In this document: one piece after another, positions 21,523-34,097 of the stretch
How positions within the stretch are numbered: position 1 is the stretch's first letter
Layout of the letters: each line of letters opens with the position of its first letter
Assembly: GCA_019973155.2 (NCBI GenBank)
Contig: BPQB01000014.1
Coordinates: forward strand, 248,001 to 312,000
Direction of reading: 5' to 3'
Source of the DNA: Phanerochaete sordida
Taxonomy: Eukaryota; Basidiomycota; Agaricomycetes; Polyporales; Phanerochaetaceae
Length of the DNA stretch: 64,000 nt
Position numbers and translations under genes: made by a program
Notes under the pieces: generated by a model
Seen by the model: the letters and a program-made list of their open reading frames with translations, nothing else
Databases searched by the model: none
Told to the model about the DNA's origin: nothing

Positions 21523-22209
21523 ATGTCTGTCCCGTGTGCAGTCTGCGGACAAGCAGCGCCCCTAGCTTGCTCAGGGTGCAAGACCTCCCGGTACTGCTCG
21601 TAAGCGCGCCCCTTGCCACGTCGCACCGCGGCGAGCATCGACTCACACCCTGTCTATTATAGCCCAGAGTGCCAGCTCGTCGACTGGCAGAAGCATGGGC
21701 ACAAGAAGGCGTGCAAGATTCAGCAGCAGCTCAACGCGCTGAACGCAGAGCAGGAGGCCCGGCGCCCCCCTCGTCCGCCTGCCGGACGCTGCACGGGCTG
21801 CAACGTGCAATTCACCAAGACAGACCGCGAATACCAATGCGCGGGCACATGCAAGGACTGCGGCTACAAGGCGTGCGGTATCTGCATCAGCCACGATAGG
21901 CGAGGTGCGTTCTGCTCTTGTCGCGCCAGCAACACTTGAGTCCTGACGGCAGCCGACACGCCAGGCACGTGCTACTGCACGACCGGCAACTTCGGGCGGC
22001 CGTACTGCAAGATGCCGCCGTACGACTACCACGCGGACGGCTGGACGGGGCGCATGTACACCGGCGACCGCCACCCGCCGCTCCTCAGCTGGGAGCCGTA
22101 CACCGAGGCCGACTTCGAGGCCGAGCCCCGCAAGTGCGGCACCTGCGGCGAAGTCGTGCGCATGCTTAAGCCAGAGCGGGCGGTGCCGCGCCGTAACTCT
22201 CTGTGGTAA
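21523..22209 (+). CDS. MYND zinc-finger protein 3
   Basis: Exons: 21523-21599, 21663-21904, 21965-22209 (187 residues). The MYND finger at the N-terminus (PCAVC, CSGCKTSRYCSPEC, H-KKAC) is followed by a second cysteine cluster (GRCTGCNVQF, CAGTCKDCGYKACGIC, GTCYC) and the tail YHADGWTGRMYTGDRHPPL...CGTCGEVVRMLK. Clear paralogue of the gene at 13527: same domain order, same intron positions and phases, different intron lengths (63 and 60 nt versus 48 and 53). A truncated copy of its first exon and promoter lies inverted at 8.9-9.4 kb. Function unknown. Confidence 0.85.
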
Positions 22210-23536
22210 CAGGCGAGACAAGGCTGAGGGCTGACCGTGCGCGTCGTAAGAAGGGTCTGGACCGACTGTCCATCATCATGTGGTGATTGTGTGGTGAAAT
22301 TGCACGGCAGAGAACGCTCTGCGAGTTATCTGATTGATTCGATGGAATAACCGAGGTAGCGGCATACTGGCACCCTGCATGCAATGACACGAATGCATGT
22401 GGCGCAGCGCAATATTCGCCCGCGACTGCTGTAAAAACTATTGTACATGCTCTCAGCACCTGCTCGAAAGTTGCACTGAAGTGGCAAGAACAACGCTGCC
22501 CCAACTAGAGGCCGCTCGCACATATTACCAGTATGGGCTACTGGAAGCATAGCATTGCTCCATGATCGAAGGCATCCAGAAAGCCTCTCTCTCGAAACAT
22601 TATTTCCAGAGGATGTTGTACTTGTATGAGGAATGGTGCAGACTTGGCGAACAATGAATGAAATCTGGTACCCGATGAGACTTGGAGAAGGAGAAAAATC
22701 CAGTTGCCGGCCTCGGAGTCGGATGACCCTGAGTTATCTTCAGAATACCTCAGACGCCGGTCTCTCAGGGACCGGGATATCATACGCGCACGACTGTCCT
22801 GGCTGATAACGGCGATAGGGTAATGGGCGAAAGTTTATCGTGACGAATCAGGAAGAGGTCAAGAGCTGTCTGCCGTCGCTATATGGCTCATCGAAGCGGA
22901 AGCAGACGTAGAATTTCTCTCGTCTAGTGCATGGCCACCGGCCCTCAAATTCGGGGCACCTTTGTTGAATACTAAACATTGAATGTTGATGCCCAGCGTA
23001 TCGTCGAGCATCCTCAGCGATTCAGGCGAAGAACAGTCATTAACGCGCACGGTTGCTATGATTACGTGAGGTTCCAAAAGCGGTAGTTGTTCACGAAAGA
23101 CGAACTTGCGCTCGTCCGCGAGGATCTCGGGCGCCACGGCCCTTGTTTTTCATTACTTATCCTCCCTGTCTACTGATCGTCACACCGGTCATCTGGGGGC
23201 TGATAGCTTTCTCGGGCGTACTCATCAGCGTACAATCACGACGGTCATATTCTCAGGCGAGTGCTGATTCTTTCGACCGTATGCCAGTGCGAAGAGGAAC
23301 AAACATCAAGGGCGCATTCAATTCTCGGTATCTGTTGGGCCCAGCACGCTATGTTGCCCATCATATTCATTGTTCTTTTGCCATCGATAATCAACGACTG
23401 ACGACGCACCCACAGGCAGCCCTCGAACATGCCGTCCTCGGGGTCGTCGTATATAGAGGCGAGAGCTCGTCCTCTCGTCTCTCCAATACCTTTTTGTTGA
23501 CTATCGTTCTCTCATCTTACCTTCTAACTTCCTACC
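22210..23536. other. Intergenic region upstream of FunK1 copy B
   Basis: About 1.3 kb. A 92-codon open stretch on the minus strand (22859-23137) reads like a protein fragment (PHVIIATVRVNDCSSPESL) but has no ATG and no exon partners I can support, so it may be a relic. A TATA-like TATATAG at 23450-23456 and a CT-rich leader precede the FunK1 ATG at 23537 by about 85 bases. Confidence 0.45.
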
Positions 23537-25825
23537 ATGCCGCAAACTCCACACTCGCAGGGTGGCGGAGTGAACTACATGGCGAACTCGACTAGGTCTA
23601 CTGCCGACATACGGAAGGTTCTCGGAGCCGATCTCGCCAACAAGCAGACGACCAGCCGCAACCTCCTCAGACATTACCTTCGCTTCGAGTCTCGCGCCCC
23701 GGAAGAAGATGCCTGGCTGGTCGACTGTCAGCATCGTCTCCGCTCGTCCCAGAAGGTTTCAGAATCGCTGCAAGCCTTACAAGACATCCACGAGCAGTTC
23801 CTGAACACTGGCGTTCGTGCAGAAAGGGATATGTATGACCCACTAGTTCGTCGCATGTTTGACTTGAGCTCTCCGTGATCTCACAATTCTGCGCAGGAGA
23901 CGATCTTCGACGAAGTTGGGAGTGGCGCGAACCGGAAATTCCACAACACCCACTCCTCTTCGGTCGCTCCCGAGGACACGTTTCCGACGTTCGCTCCCGT
24001 TAAACCGGACTTCATTCTTCGCCAACATTCCACGAACGTTACGCCTACGTCCAAAGTTCTTTGGCGCGTCATCCTGTCATGTGTCGAGGTCAAGTGCTCG
24101 CACAAGGACGGCCCTAATCAGAAGGACGACAGCGTGCGTACTGGCACAGTGAAGGAGATTGTTTCGCAGGCCGGGGATTATTCCCGCATTCATTTGGCAC
24201 ATCGTCCCTTCCAGCTGTTCTCCATCTCCTTGCTCATCTACGGCCCCTACTTCAACGTCTCCGTCTACGATCGAGGCGGGGTAATCCACAGCCCTTCGAT
24301 GCTGATGTACACGGACAAACGGGTGGTCACCCCCGAGTTCATCTTCGTACTTCGGCGTATGCTCCACGACTTGACTCCTACGGAACTCGGCCGAGAGCTA
24401 CTGGTCGGACTGCACAGTGGCGACGAGAGCGACACCACGGGGAATCACTATCCTTGCTTCGAGGTCTCTGGGCAGCCCATGAAGGACTTATCTGCTATCA
24501 AAGGTCCCTGGCTCACTGTCGGTCGCCCGATATGGACCTCGTACTCCCTCGTTGGTCGTGGGACCACCGTTTGGAAGGTCAAGGCCGGCACGTCTGGACT
24601 AAAGACATTCATCATGAAGTCCGCCTGGCGCCACAGTGATCGCCGAACCGAGTCTTTTATCTACGGATATATGAAGACGAAGGGGCTGCTCGGCCTGCGA
24701 GGCATCGCCGACTTCCTTGCGGGCCAAGACGTGTCGTTCGACCGAAACGGGCAGTCGACGTCGCTGACTGTCAATGCCCTCCGACCAGTCGATGCGTTCC
24801 TGGAGGAAGATATCGTGCTGCATCGCGTACTCCTCACTTCCGTCGGGAAGCCGCTGTGGGAGTTCGATGACCCCGAGCACCTCATCCGGGCGTTGATCGC
24901 GGTGGTGACAGGTGAGTACGATGGACGTGGGCACCTGCTTCTAAACTCACTCACCATCGACAGGCATTAAGGCCTTGGCTACTTATGGCATCCTTCACCG
25001 CGATCTCAGTATCGGCAATGTCCTCCTCTCTGTCGATCGCAGAGACGGGTACGAAGCATTCCTTACGGACTTCGAGTTCGCGAGCATAGCAGCCATCGTG
25101 GATGAGAACAATCCCGTAACCATCGTGCAGGTTCCGGGAGAGAAGAAACGTGCGCCAAAGACCGCCACTAATACACACACGAGATGGACGGTCAAACGTG
25201 GGCCACAGATGACGGTAGGACGCTCCATTCACTCTTCTCAATGTTTGTTTACGCGCTGTTCGAACAGGGAACTCTGCAGTTTATGGCCATCGATATACTC
25301 CGGAATGTGGCAGCCTTCTACGACGACCTTCAGGCAGCCCAGCTCGTTGAGCACGAGGTCAAGCACGATTTGGAGTCGCTCATCTGGGTCGCCGACTATG
25401 CCCTATATCGCAGAGCCTTCGAGAGAGTGAAGGACCTGCCGCAGAAGGACGAAGGACGTGTTGGAGTGGAAACAGCGCTGAAAACTGACTATGGCCAGTT
25501 GAACGTGCGCAGCATCCGGAATGCGCGCCGCAACGCGTACACGGCTGCGCGGAGGGGTCGTAGCGAGCTGCAAACGGAGCGGGTTTGGCCGGTGCTGCAG
25601 GCGGTTGAGCCGGCTTTGACAGACATCCGAACCGCCCTGCTGATGATGGTCGCGGACCAAGACGTGGCATCCGTAGAGGAAGCGGGTATGGACCCGTTCA
25701 AGTTAGGCTTCATGATTAAGAAACACAAGCCTGAGATGGCTATGCAGACTGGGACGCCTATCACCACGGATGTCTTCGAGGGGTTCTTACACTCTTGTCT
25801 AGACATGTACTGTGGCGTTTCGTAG
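23537..25825 (+). CDS. FunK1-type fungal protein kinase, copy B
   Basis: Exons: 23537-23845, 23897-24911, 24964-25214, 25268-25825 (710 residues). The N-terminal region (STADIRKVLGADLA, RHYLRFESRAPEED) precedes the family's central block (NRKFHNTHSS, FQLFSISLLIYGP, VYDRGGVIHSP) and the kinase core: SLVGRGTTVWK, the MKSAWR lysine, HRDLSIGNVLL and DFEFA (no DFG glycine). HEVKHDLESLIWVADYALYRR lies in the C-lobe. All three introns fall at the same places as in copies A and C. The first donor is GTTCGT. It appears the best-preserved copy with C. Substrate unknown; the HRD and Lys residues suggest it may be catalytically active. Confidence 0.88.
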
Positions 25826-27432
25826 TGGTGTGTAGGCAATACAACGTTTGTGTGTCACCTGTATAATGTGAATATGGGGGGAAAATCCTGGGACGTGATA
25901 TTATTTTATTCGCTGGGCGGGTTCAAATGAAGCGGGATCGCGGGTGCATTGCATCGTATAAGCCGACAGGATCTAGGCCTTGAATGATAGATTTTTAGAT
26001 GTGCCGAGCTCGCGGTACGCTGCGTTAGCGTGCATTCAAAATGAAATCCTCTTGGGTCGACGGTCTGTGTTACAAAGACGACGGCGGCAGTAAGTACTGC
26101 ATGTGGGATGTTGGCGGGGTGCCGGTCAAGGGCCAAGCGCGTGCTTACGTAGCAATCTTGTGACTGGACATCTTGGACGAAGTAAGACGTGCCGCTGCGT
26201 TACCGCTGCGTAGCGGTTCCCGTGCTCGTGGATTGAAACCTTGCTCCTCGGATACTTGGAGGCGTATGATGATATATTGACTAATAGCATGTCATTGCGT
26301 CTTCCACGAACTCAAGACTGTCAGCGGCGGAGGCATTGCGTAGTCTAACGCACTCCGAACTTGAATCCCCTCGAAGCTGGGTTTATGATGGTGTCCCGCT
26401 AATAGCCCTGGTAATCGCAGCCCAAGTCTATAACTCTGTCACCCAACATGAGGTCGAGTGTGATCTCGACCCGTCGGTAGTTATGGGCCGCTGACTGCAC
26501 GCCTCATAGCGCAGCGATAAGACGAGAGATCTACAAGCAGAATCGTTGGCGTCAGACGGTCGCTAGCTCGCTGGAGCAATATTTGACCGTAGTGGCGAAC
26601 TTACATATATGTAGACGGGGCGTCAACTCGTCCTGGTGCACGGCTAAAAAACAAGTGTCGATATGGGGAGCTCGGTGAGAGGCGGCTAGACGACCTTTTG
26701 CAAGCTAGCGAGGGGCCTGACGGCCTTTGGGCTACCTTGAAGCTATCGTTAGAAATCCACACCGAGTGCAAAATGGTGAGGCAGCGAAGTAAAAGGGTGA
26801 ACGTGCCCCGGCTTGCCGCGTTATGTTGCAGGAAAGCGATTTCGACGCGCGGTACTTCACATGCGAACTCCTGAAGGGGCCCGTAGCGGCTCCACCGCAA
26901 TTCCTACTGATATATGCAGGAAAGTAAGTTATATCTCTGGCCGGGCCTATTGGTCGCACGCAGGGGCGAGATGCCTGGTGGTGGAAATCGAGGAAAGCTG
27001 CTTGGGCCAGGCTGGTTGGGCGCGCTAGAGCCACGTGGGCGGGAAATTCCCATTTCGGGGTTGTTCACCGACGAATAGACGCCCTGGATCAACGAAGCTC
27101 TCGCTCAGCTCGACGTCAAGACCTCCCCGCAGGACCCCTCGCCCTTCGACGCTACGTGAGTGCTGCCAGTCGATTCTCTGGACCCGTCGGATGCTGTCGG
27201 TGGTGGATTTGGCCGGATCTATGGACTTTGGCGGGGTGGATGGGGGTCGCTTCGCGCGGATGACGGGTCTCCGGTGTGCAGGCTAGAGGGACAGTATGCT
27301 GACTATGTCCGTGTCGCTGCAGCCGGACTAGTGCGAGCATTTCATCGCAGTGAGTCTCAGGTCGCTGTCTAAACTGCGAAGATTGGTACTGAACAGCCCC
27401 AGCTACCGACCTCCGTATTCCACTCGCCCAGC
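25826..27432. other. Intergenic region between FunK1 B and eS10
   Basis: About 1.6 kb with no coding stretch, repeat or RNA gene that I can support. The last few hundred bases are the eS10 promoter. Confidence 0.4.
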
Positions 27433-27978
27433 ATGATCATCACCAAGCAGAACAGGCGCACCATCTACGAGAACCTCTTCAAGGGTGCGGAACCAAGATT
27501 CTAAATGTTGGGAGCTCTGGCTGACGGGTCATGCAGAGGGTGTTCTGGTCGCCAAGAAGGACTACAATGCGCCGAAGCACGAGGACCTCGACGTCCCTAA
27601 CCTGGAGGTCATCAAGGCCATGCAGAGCCTCACCTCCAAGGGCCTTGTGAAGACCCAGTTCTCGTGGCAGTGGTACTACTACGTCCTCACCCCCGAGGGT
27701 GTCGAGTACCTCCGCGAGTGGTGCGTGCTATCGCCTCTGCAGACTCTCAGCATTTTGTAACCTCCGCGCGTAGGCTCCACCTCCCCGCTGAGATCGTCCC
27801 CGCCACACACAAAAAGGCGGCCCGTCCCCCCCGCCCTGCTGGTGTCCGCGCTGGTGGCGAGGGTGCCTACCGCGCCCCTCGCGGCGACCGCGACGAGTAC
27901 AGGAAGAAGGAGGGTGGTGCCCCCAGCGAGTTCCGGCCACAATTCGCTGGTGTCGGCCGGGGTGCTCCTCGGGAGTAG
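27433..27978 (+). CDS. RPS10: 40S ribosomal protein eS10
   Basis: Structural protein of the small ribosomal subunit head. Exons: 27433-27484, 27537-27720, 27774-27978 (146 residues). The family pattern is complete: [69 protein letters not shown], then the basic Arg/Gly/Pro-rich tail ending GRGAPRE. Length is normal for fungi. The second intron (27721-27773) splits the REW-LHLP junction. A GT-AG-like stretch just after the stop (about 27983-28022) may be a 3' UTR intron. Confidence 0.95.
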
Positions 27979-28201
27979 ATTCGTGCGTGACAGTTGCTCA
28001 CCATCGCCTTCCTCACGCTACAGGGGCGGCGTGAGGATGTCAGAGCAGCAGGGCCGTCCGGGCGGTCCGCCTTATCATATGCTGGTGGATGTCTTTTTAC
28101 CTCCCTTTCCCTTGTCGTTTGTCGCAAAATTGTAGTATGAGCTTTTCCATGCCCTGCTTATGCTATGGCTATCTCGCATGCGATGGGAGAAAAAATGACA
28201 T

Positions 28202-30191
28202 TCATCCGAAAAGCTCTACTACGTTCCTGGGTGCGTCGCTGCGCTGCCTCTCCGCTCTATAATCGACGATCTGCCTTGTAAAAGAGCTGTCTCGCTAGGT
28301 CATCATTTGCTGCACAGGGCAAAGAATACCACACATACCTGACTCTTCCACATCCTCTCGCACCGCTGACGAACAGCGCCGCTTCCATCGCCGCCATCTT
28401 GTCTAAAATACCCCAGACGCCGGAGTCCTCCCAGAGCATGCCCGTGTCGTCCTCGTACGCCAGCTCGAGGTCCTCGGCGGCGTTCGCGGCCCTGTAGCGC
28501 TGCACCTCCTCGCCGAGGCCGGTGAGCGCCCACTCGTCGAGCGCGCCGCCGCGCGCGAAGGCGCCCTTGACGATGTCGAGCGCGGCGAAGTGCTCGGGCG
28601 CGAACGCGCGGAACGTGTTCGAACGCTGCTCGGGCGAGCGCACGAGCGCGGGCGCCGCGCCGCCGGCCGTCCACGGCACGTCCGTCGCGAGCCACACCGC
28701 GCGCACGCCCGCGCCGAGCGTCGGGTCCGCGAGCAGCGTGCCGAGCGTGTCGACGAGCGCGTACGCGCACGCGGGCAGCACGCCCGGGTCGACCGTCTCC
28801 ATGCGCCAGTGCACCGCGGCGTAGGGCGCGTGCGCTGCGGTCAGCCGGCGGGCGTGCGTCCAGAGCGTCGACGAGTACTCGAGCGGCGGGAGCGGTGTCG
28901 GCGATGTGAAGGGCAGGTGCCGCAGGTCCCAGTGCACGACCAAGACGTCGGGCTCGGAGAGCGGGACCTGCTGATCAACTGAAGACGGGTCTTGCTCACT
29001 GCGCGTGTCGAAAGCCTCCGTAGAACCAGACTCAGCAGAGACTTGCGCGGCTTCGTGTCGCCTAAGCATGTTGATGAACAGGTCGCCAGAGGGGATGTCG
29101 GGAGGGCCTATCAAGAGTGGAGGGGGAGGCTCCATGAACAGCGATAGTGCATAGTCTTCATCAAGCTGGAGACCGCGGAACTTGCTCTTCAGACAGTACG
29201 CGTTCTTCAGCCTGGTGTCGCTGAGGTGGAGTACGTCGTCGTCCAGGAACAGCGAGAGTTTGTCTGCGCTATCGACCAGCGCGCCCTGCGCCTCGGATGT
29301 CGCTTTCTCCTGGAAGAACAGCATGCGTCCGTGCGGCGGGTCGGGGCGCATGTCGAGCCAGGTCTTGAAGTCGTCCATGAGCATGACGCGCCGCGCGGCG
29401 GCAGGCGCGACCATGCGCGTCTGGGCGGCGATGCTGTGCACGTCGTAGTACGCCTCGAAAGACCACTTGCCGCAGAGCCCGAGACGGCTCTTGCCGACGT
29501 TCGGGAGCACGAGCGTGCGGTTCAGCGCGTGCGCGAGGTGCACGAGCTGCGTGAGGTGCATGCGCCCCCGCGACTCCTGCTCGCCGATCCACAGCGGGAG
29601 CAGGATGCGGCATCGGGCCTCGCCCTGGCAGAACTGCGCGTCGATGGCCGCGGAGGTGACGTCGATGCGCATCACGTCGGGGGAGGGAGGGGCCTCAGGG
29701 ACGGCGGTGATCAAGGGCGGCCAGTGCGAGGTGCGAGTGCTCGTAGAGGTTTCCAAGACGAGGATGCCAGGCTCTGCCAGGTCCAGCGGGAACTGTCGGT
29801 CGTTTGCGAGATGGTTGGCTCCAAATTTTGCAGAGGAGATCTTGTTCTTCAGGTTGCCGAGCAGCTTAGATACAGGAGGAGCACGCTGGACGGAGTCGGC
29901 TGCGTCCCAGGGAGTCGCCTTCGCAAAGTACAGGACGCACAGGATGCAAGCGCTGAACAGCATCGAAGTAACCCAGAGGCATACAGACCGCTTCACAGCT
30001 GCAGGCTCATTTTGTCGAGGAGGCGGTCGGCGTATAGTAATGCGACGAGGGCTCGGGGACCTTGAGGGTATGAGCGGGGTCGCAGGTGTTACGATAATTG
30101 GGGTGTTTTCGGGCTGAGCCAGCGACGACAAGGACTCTGTCGAGGGATAAGCTCCTAGCCCGCTTTGTCGCTGAGATCGGGAGCGCAACAT
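28202..30191 (-). CDS. Type II membrane glycosyltransferase, O-fucosyltransferase-like
   Basis: Two exons: 30191-28339 and 28286-28202, joined over a 52-nt intron (645 residues). Residues 1-69 are Ser/Pro/Arg-rich, residues 70-90 form a single membrane anchor (VCLWVTSMLFSACILCVLYFA), and the rest would face the Golgi lumen. IGEQESRGRMHLTQLVHLAHALNRTLVLPNV resembles the nucleotide-sugar region of GDP-fucose O-fucosyltransferases (G-R-x-x-L-x-Q, ALNRTLVLP), and HWRMETVDP resembles their HxRxE motif. The last exon gives GCGRVSSFTRQIVDYR, a better-formed ending than reading through the intron. The open frame extends 126 codons upstream of ATG 30191; I prefer 30191 because the earlier part is unstructured. 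Acceptor and donor specificity cannot be judged; family assignment is by motif memory. Confidence 0.7.
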
Positions 30192-30883
30192 CGAGAGAGA
30201 CAAGGACAGGCACCTAAAGGTTGAGACCAACATCGCTTGCCATTGGGGGCCAGCGTCGTGGCGTCCGGCAGACCACGTGAGCGACGCCGCGATGGCCAGG
30301 CATGAATCATCCAAGATAGCGCAACAAAAGCGGCACTGAGGACTGGGACAAAGGCTAAGCAAATTCAGAACGAGGCGGCGAGTCAGCAGGAGATAGCTGT
30401 GCTCGAAGTCAAGCTTGGCATTACAGCCACCTTTACATCGGGCCCCGGACAGCGATATGTCCCTGCAGCCACCGTCTGTATACTGCAGAGATCTTAACTT
30501 GAAAGTCGACGTTTCCAAAGCTGATGTGGGCAGGTCAACACAGTTAGAGCTGAAGAAATACTCTCCCACTCACTCTAAGCCGGATCGCACACAGAGCTCG
30601 GATAGGCTATCCACGCCCGAAGGCAGGAGTAGGGAAATATTATTTAAACCCACTATTCTGTTCCTAGGTACGACACGGGAGATGAGAGGATAGTACAACA
30701 TGCTGAGAGATTGTGGTGATGTGCATCTATGAGCAAACGCGGAAAATGCGGATGAGGGAGGAAAGAGAGGAGGAAATAAACATGGGAAAATGTGCTGCAA
30801 AACCAGGAAGAACGGGAGAGTAGGAGAGTCCAGATCTATGAGCGTGTACCAATAAGTCAACTAACAAACTAGGGAGTCCTCCG
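30192..30883. other. Intergenic region, OFUT-like gene to kinase gene
   Basis: Upstream region of the minus-strand glycosyltransferase-like gene and 3' region of the kinase gene. A purine-rich stretch near 30750-30830 is the only composition feature seen. Confidence 0.4.
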
Positions 30884-33800
30884 CTAAATACGAATCGCAG
30901 GCCGGGCGCAGCCCTCCTGCGGGGGAATGTCCGGGCCCCGCGGCGACGTCGGGCGCGAGCGCGAGTGCACGGACCACGACGGCCGGCGGGTCTTGACCTC
31001 GAGCGGCGCAGCACCGTCCTCGTCGCTCTCCTCGTCGGCCTCTTGGTACAGCACGCTCGTGTTCGGCGCGTAGTCCTGCTCGCTCGGGGTGCGCTCACCC
31101 GAGCCGTCGGACTCGCCCTCCTCGGAGTCCTCGTACGTCGGCGACTGCGGCGGCTCGATCTCCTCCTCGCTCGCGTGGTGCGAGAGCGGGCTCGTCGCGT
31201 GCGAGCGCACCTGCGCCTGCCGCAGGAACACGGCATCGAGTGCAGCGGGGTCGGGTGCGGACGGTGGTTCCGGAGCGGATGAGCTGCCCTCGGCGCGGTG
31301 TAGCAGAATCTGCGCGGCGGACAGGGGCACGGGTGGAGGACTGAGCGAGCCCAGCGACGACACTGTGCTGAGGATAGCACTCGGAACGGTCGAGACAGGG
31401 CTCTGGGCGACGCCGCCGAAGCCGACGAGGTACGTGTCTTCGTCGGGGCCGTCTTCGCCGTGGTCGGAATAGAGGCTGGTCATGTCTTCCGACGGCCGCG
31501 AGTGATACCCGCCAACCTCGCCCCAGCTCGCCGCGCGCATCGCTTGCGTCAGCGAGCCGTCGTTGCGTGCCGCAGACATGCGGTTGAAGGCGTCTTCGCT
31601 GCGGCGCTGAGTGAGGTCCCTCGCGGGCGGGATTCTGCTGCCGCTGGCGACGGAAGACGGGGACACGGCGCCCGATGGCAATGTTGATGTGCTCGTCTGG
31701 TTCGACGGTGCCCAGGACGCCGGCTTCTGGATCATCCACCGCACGAGCAGCGACAGCCTGCTCCGCGGTCGCTCGTCTGTCAGGTCGTTCACGTGCGCCG
31801 TCGACGGGCTCCGCACGGACGGGGACCGTTGTGGAGAGGAGACGCGCGACGACTGTGTGGGTACCCGCAGCGTTTCGAGGGGCGAAAGCGCCTGCCCCGG
31901 CGCCGACCCACGGCGGGGCTTTGGACCCGACCCGCCCACCTCCGGGACGTTGAACCCACCGCTCGTACTTGACGCCCAGTCGAGGCTCTTCGTATTTGTG
32001 CGAAGCTCGACGGAGGACTTGTTGCGAGAGGCCTGCGGGCGCATGGGCTGCTTGCCCTTGTCTATGGCGCTTACTGCGCTCTGGTGTCGTGTGAGTTCGA
32101 CGTGAGGCATCGATCGGGTGCCTATGCGGCGGTATCGCTGCTCTTCATCCGATAGAGGTTGAGTGGGTTGACCAGGATTCGCACGAAAGGAACGTTGGGG
32201 GCGGATGTTCTTGAAAATAGACGAGATACCTGACGAGATGCCGCGTGCCAGGCGGTTACGAAACTTGTACCGAAAGAGTACAGTTGACAGAGCCGAGCTG
32301 GTCTCGTCCTCGGTGGGCGCCAATGAAGCATTCTCGATGCCGTTGGTAGCGCGCAGCCATTGGTCCGCGTTGGGCATGTCGCGAGTAATCCATGGGTGGC
32401 GCTGAGATATGTTCAGAATACAAAGCGGCGGGCAGTACATCAAAGCGTACCTTGACATCCTGCAGGGTCAAACGCTTTGAGGGGTCTTTCTCTAGGAGGC
32501 CCTGCAGCAGGTCGATGACGAGATAACCTTCCGTCTCGAGGCCCTTCTTGGGCTTCTTCTGGTGGCGACCGCCGACAGGAACCTCGTCTTGGCCCATGGT
32601 CTCCGGGACGTCCCAATCCTCCTCCTTGATCTTGTTGTAGATCTGGTACTCGCTCTCGGCGACGAAGGGGAGCTTGCCAAAAAGGAAGGCGTAGAGCGTT
32701 ACGCCGAAAGCCCAGATGTCGATGGCTTTGCTGATAGGGGACCTCCTGACTTCAGTAGCGGTTGAATCCGTCGTCTGCAAGTTGCTCGTCGTGCTGCCCG
32801 AGGCCGACATGTCTGTCGAGCCGTCGGAGATGATCTCGGGTGCGAGGAACGTCGGCGTGCCGGCGAACCTTGTAAGGTCGGACTCGTCCATGAGAATCTT
32901 GTCATGCTCCTCCCAGTCGCGCGACTCTGCCGAATCGGCTGTCTTGCCCTTGGCCGCAAGGAACTGGGCGTAAGAGAAGTGAGAGATGCCGAAGTCTGCG
33001 ATCTTTACGACCCGCCGGTCGGCGGACCAGAGAAGGTTCGCTGGTTTGATATCACGATGGATGATGCCTTGGTCGTGGACTAGAATTGGGGTGCTTGATG
33101 CGTGAGAACATGGTAATATGCGGAGTGTAAGGGGGACTGACGGTATTCTAGGCCAAGGAGGACATCTCGGCAAATGCGCCGTGTCTGGCTGACGCGTAGC
33201 AGAGGTTCTTCATCGCCTGTCCGCCATTTGATCTCCCCGCCTGCCATGAATTCCATGACTATACGACACGTTCGTAGTCAAGGGCGGTCGTGCGAGCAGA
33301 CGGGGCATCGAGAGGTAAGGTGACGCGAACAGCCAGGGAAGAACAGGTCTCGGTGTGAGACAGGCTGCACGAGCGAAGGTCGTAGACAGCGTACCCATGT
33401 ATATTCGTTCCTTGAGATTGTCGTTCAAGACCTCTTCTAGCTGGACAACGTTGGGATGACGGAGCTTCTTCATGATGGCGATCTCCTTGAGGATCTTTAT
33501 CTCGGTGGCACCCAGATTGTTTGCCACGGATAGATGTTCGGGCGACCGTGGCAGTCTAGGGCGCCGCAGGAGGCTCATACGGTCCTGCTTTGGGTTCTTA
33601 CGCCTCATAGCCTTGATGGCCTAGGGTGGAGCGGTCGTCAGAGCACAACGGGAGCGCATACAGCGGTCGAACGACGCACCACTTCCTCGCCAGTGAGGGT
33701 GTTTCTCGACCACCAGACCTCTCCATGCTGCCCCTTGCCAAGCAACTGCTTCATCTCGTACTGGTTGACCATCTTGTGACCCTCGCCAGAGCGGGTCTCT

Positions 33801-33925
33801 CGTATGTGGTCGGTCTCGATGACGGAGACAGCAGCTGATGTGGTCTGCACGAGAGGCGCAGAGACGGTGATGCTGGCGACCCGCGGGCGCTGCATGGGCG
33901 CAGACGACGACGTTGCGGACGCCAT
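30884..33925 (-). CDS. CaMKK/ELM1-type serine/threonine protein kinase
   Basis: Upstream kinase of the Snf1/AMPK or CaMK cascade type. Exons (minus): 33925-33680, 33620-33395, 33258-33142, 33079-32451, 32401-30884 (911 residues). Kinase motifs in order: [19 protein letters not shown], an Arg/Pro-rich insert ([14 protein letters not shown]) as in Ca[49 protein letters not shown], a T-loop ending in [31 protein letters not shown], and [14 protein letters not shown]. After it lie about 500 low-complexity Ser/Pro/acidic residues of regulatory look. I start at ATG 33925; the frame is open further up but without ATG. The 136-nt intron at 33259-33394 is longer than the others. Confidence 0.87.
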
Positions 33926-34097
33926 GCACGACGAGGGGGACGGTGGAGCCGTAAGCGACGGCGGCAATGGCGGGAGCGTAGCGCAGTGACAACGAGATCG
34001 CTGTGGCCGACGGTGCCGTCAGAGATGTGCTGAACGATGCAGAGGACGATGGAGAAGGTGGTCAGGGCAGGAAAGATGAAAGGTTATTTCAGAGAGG

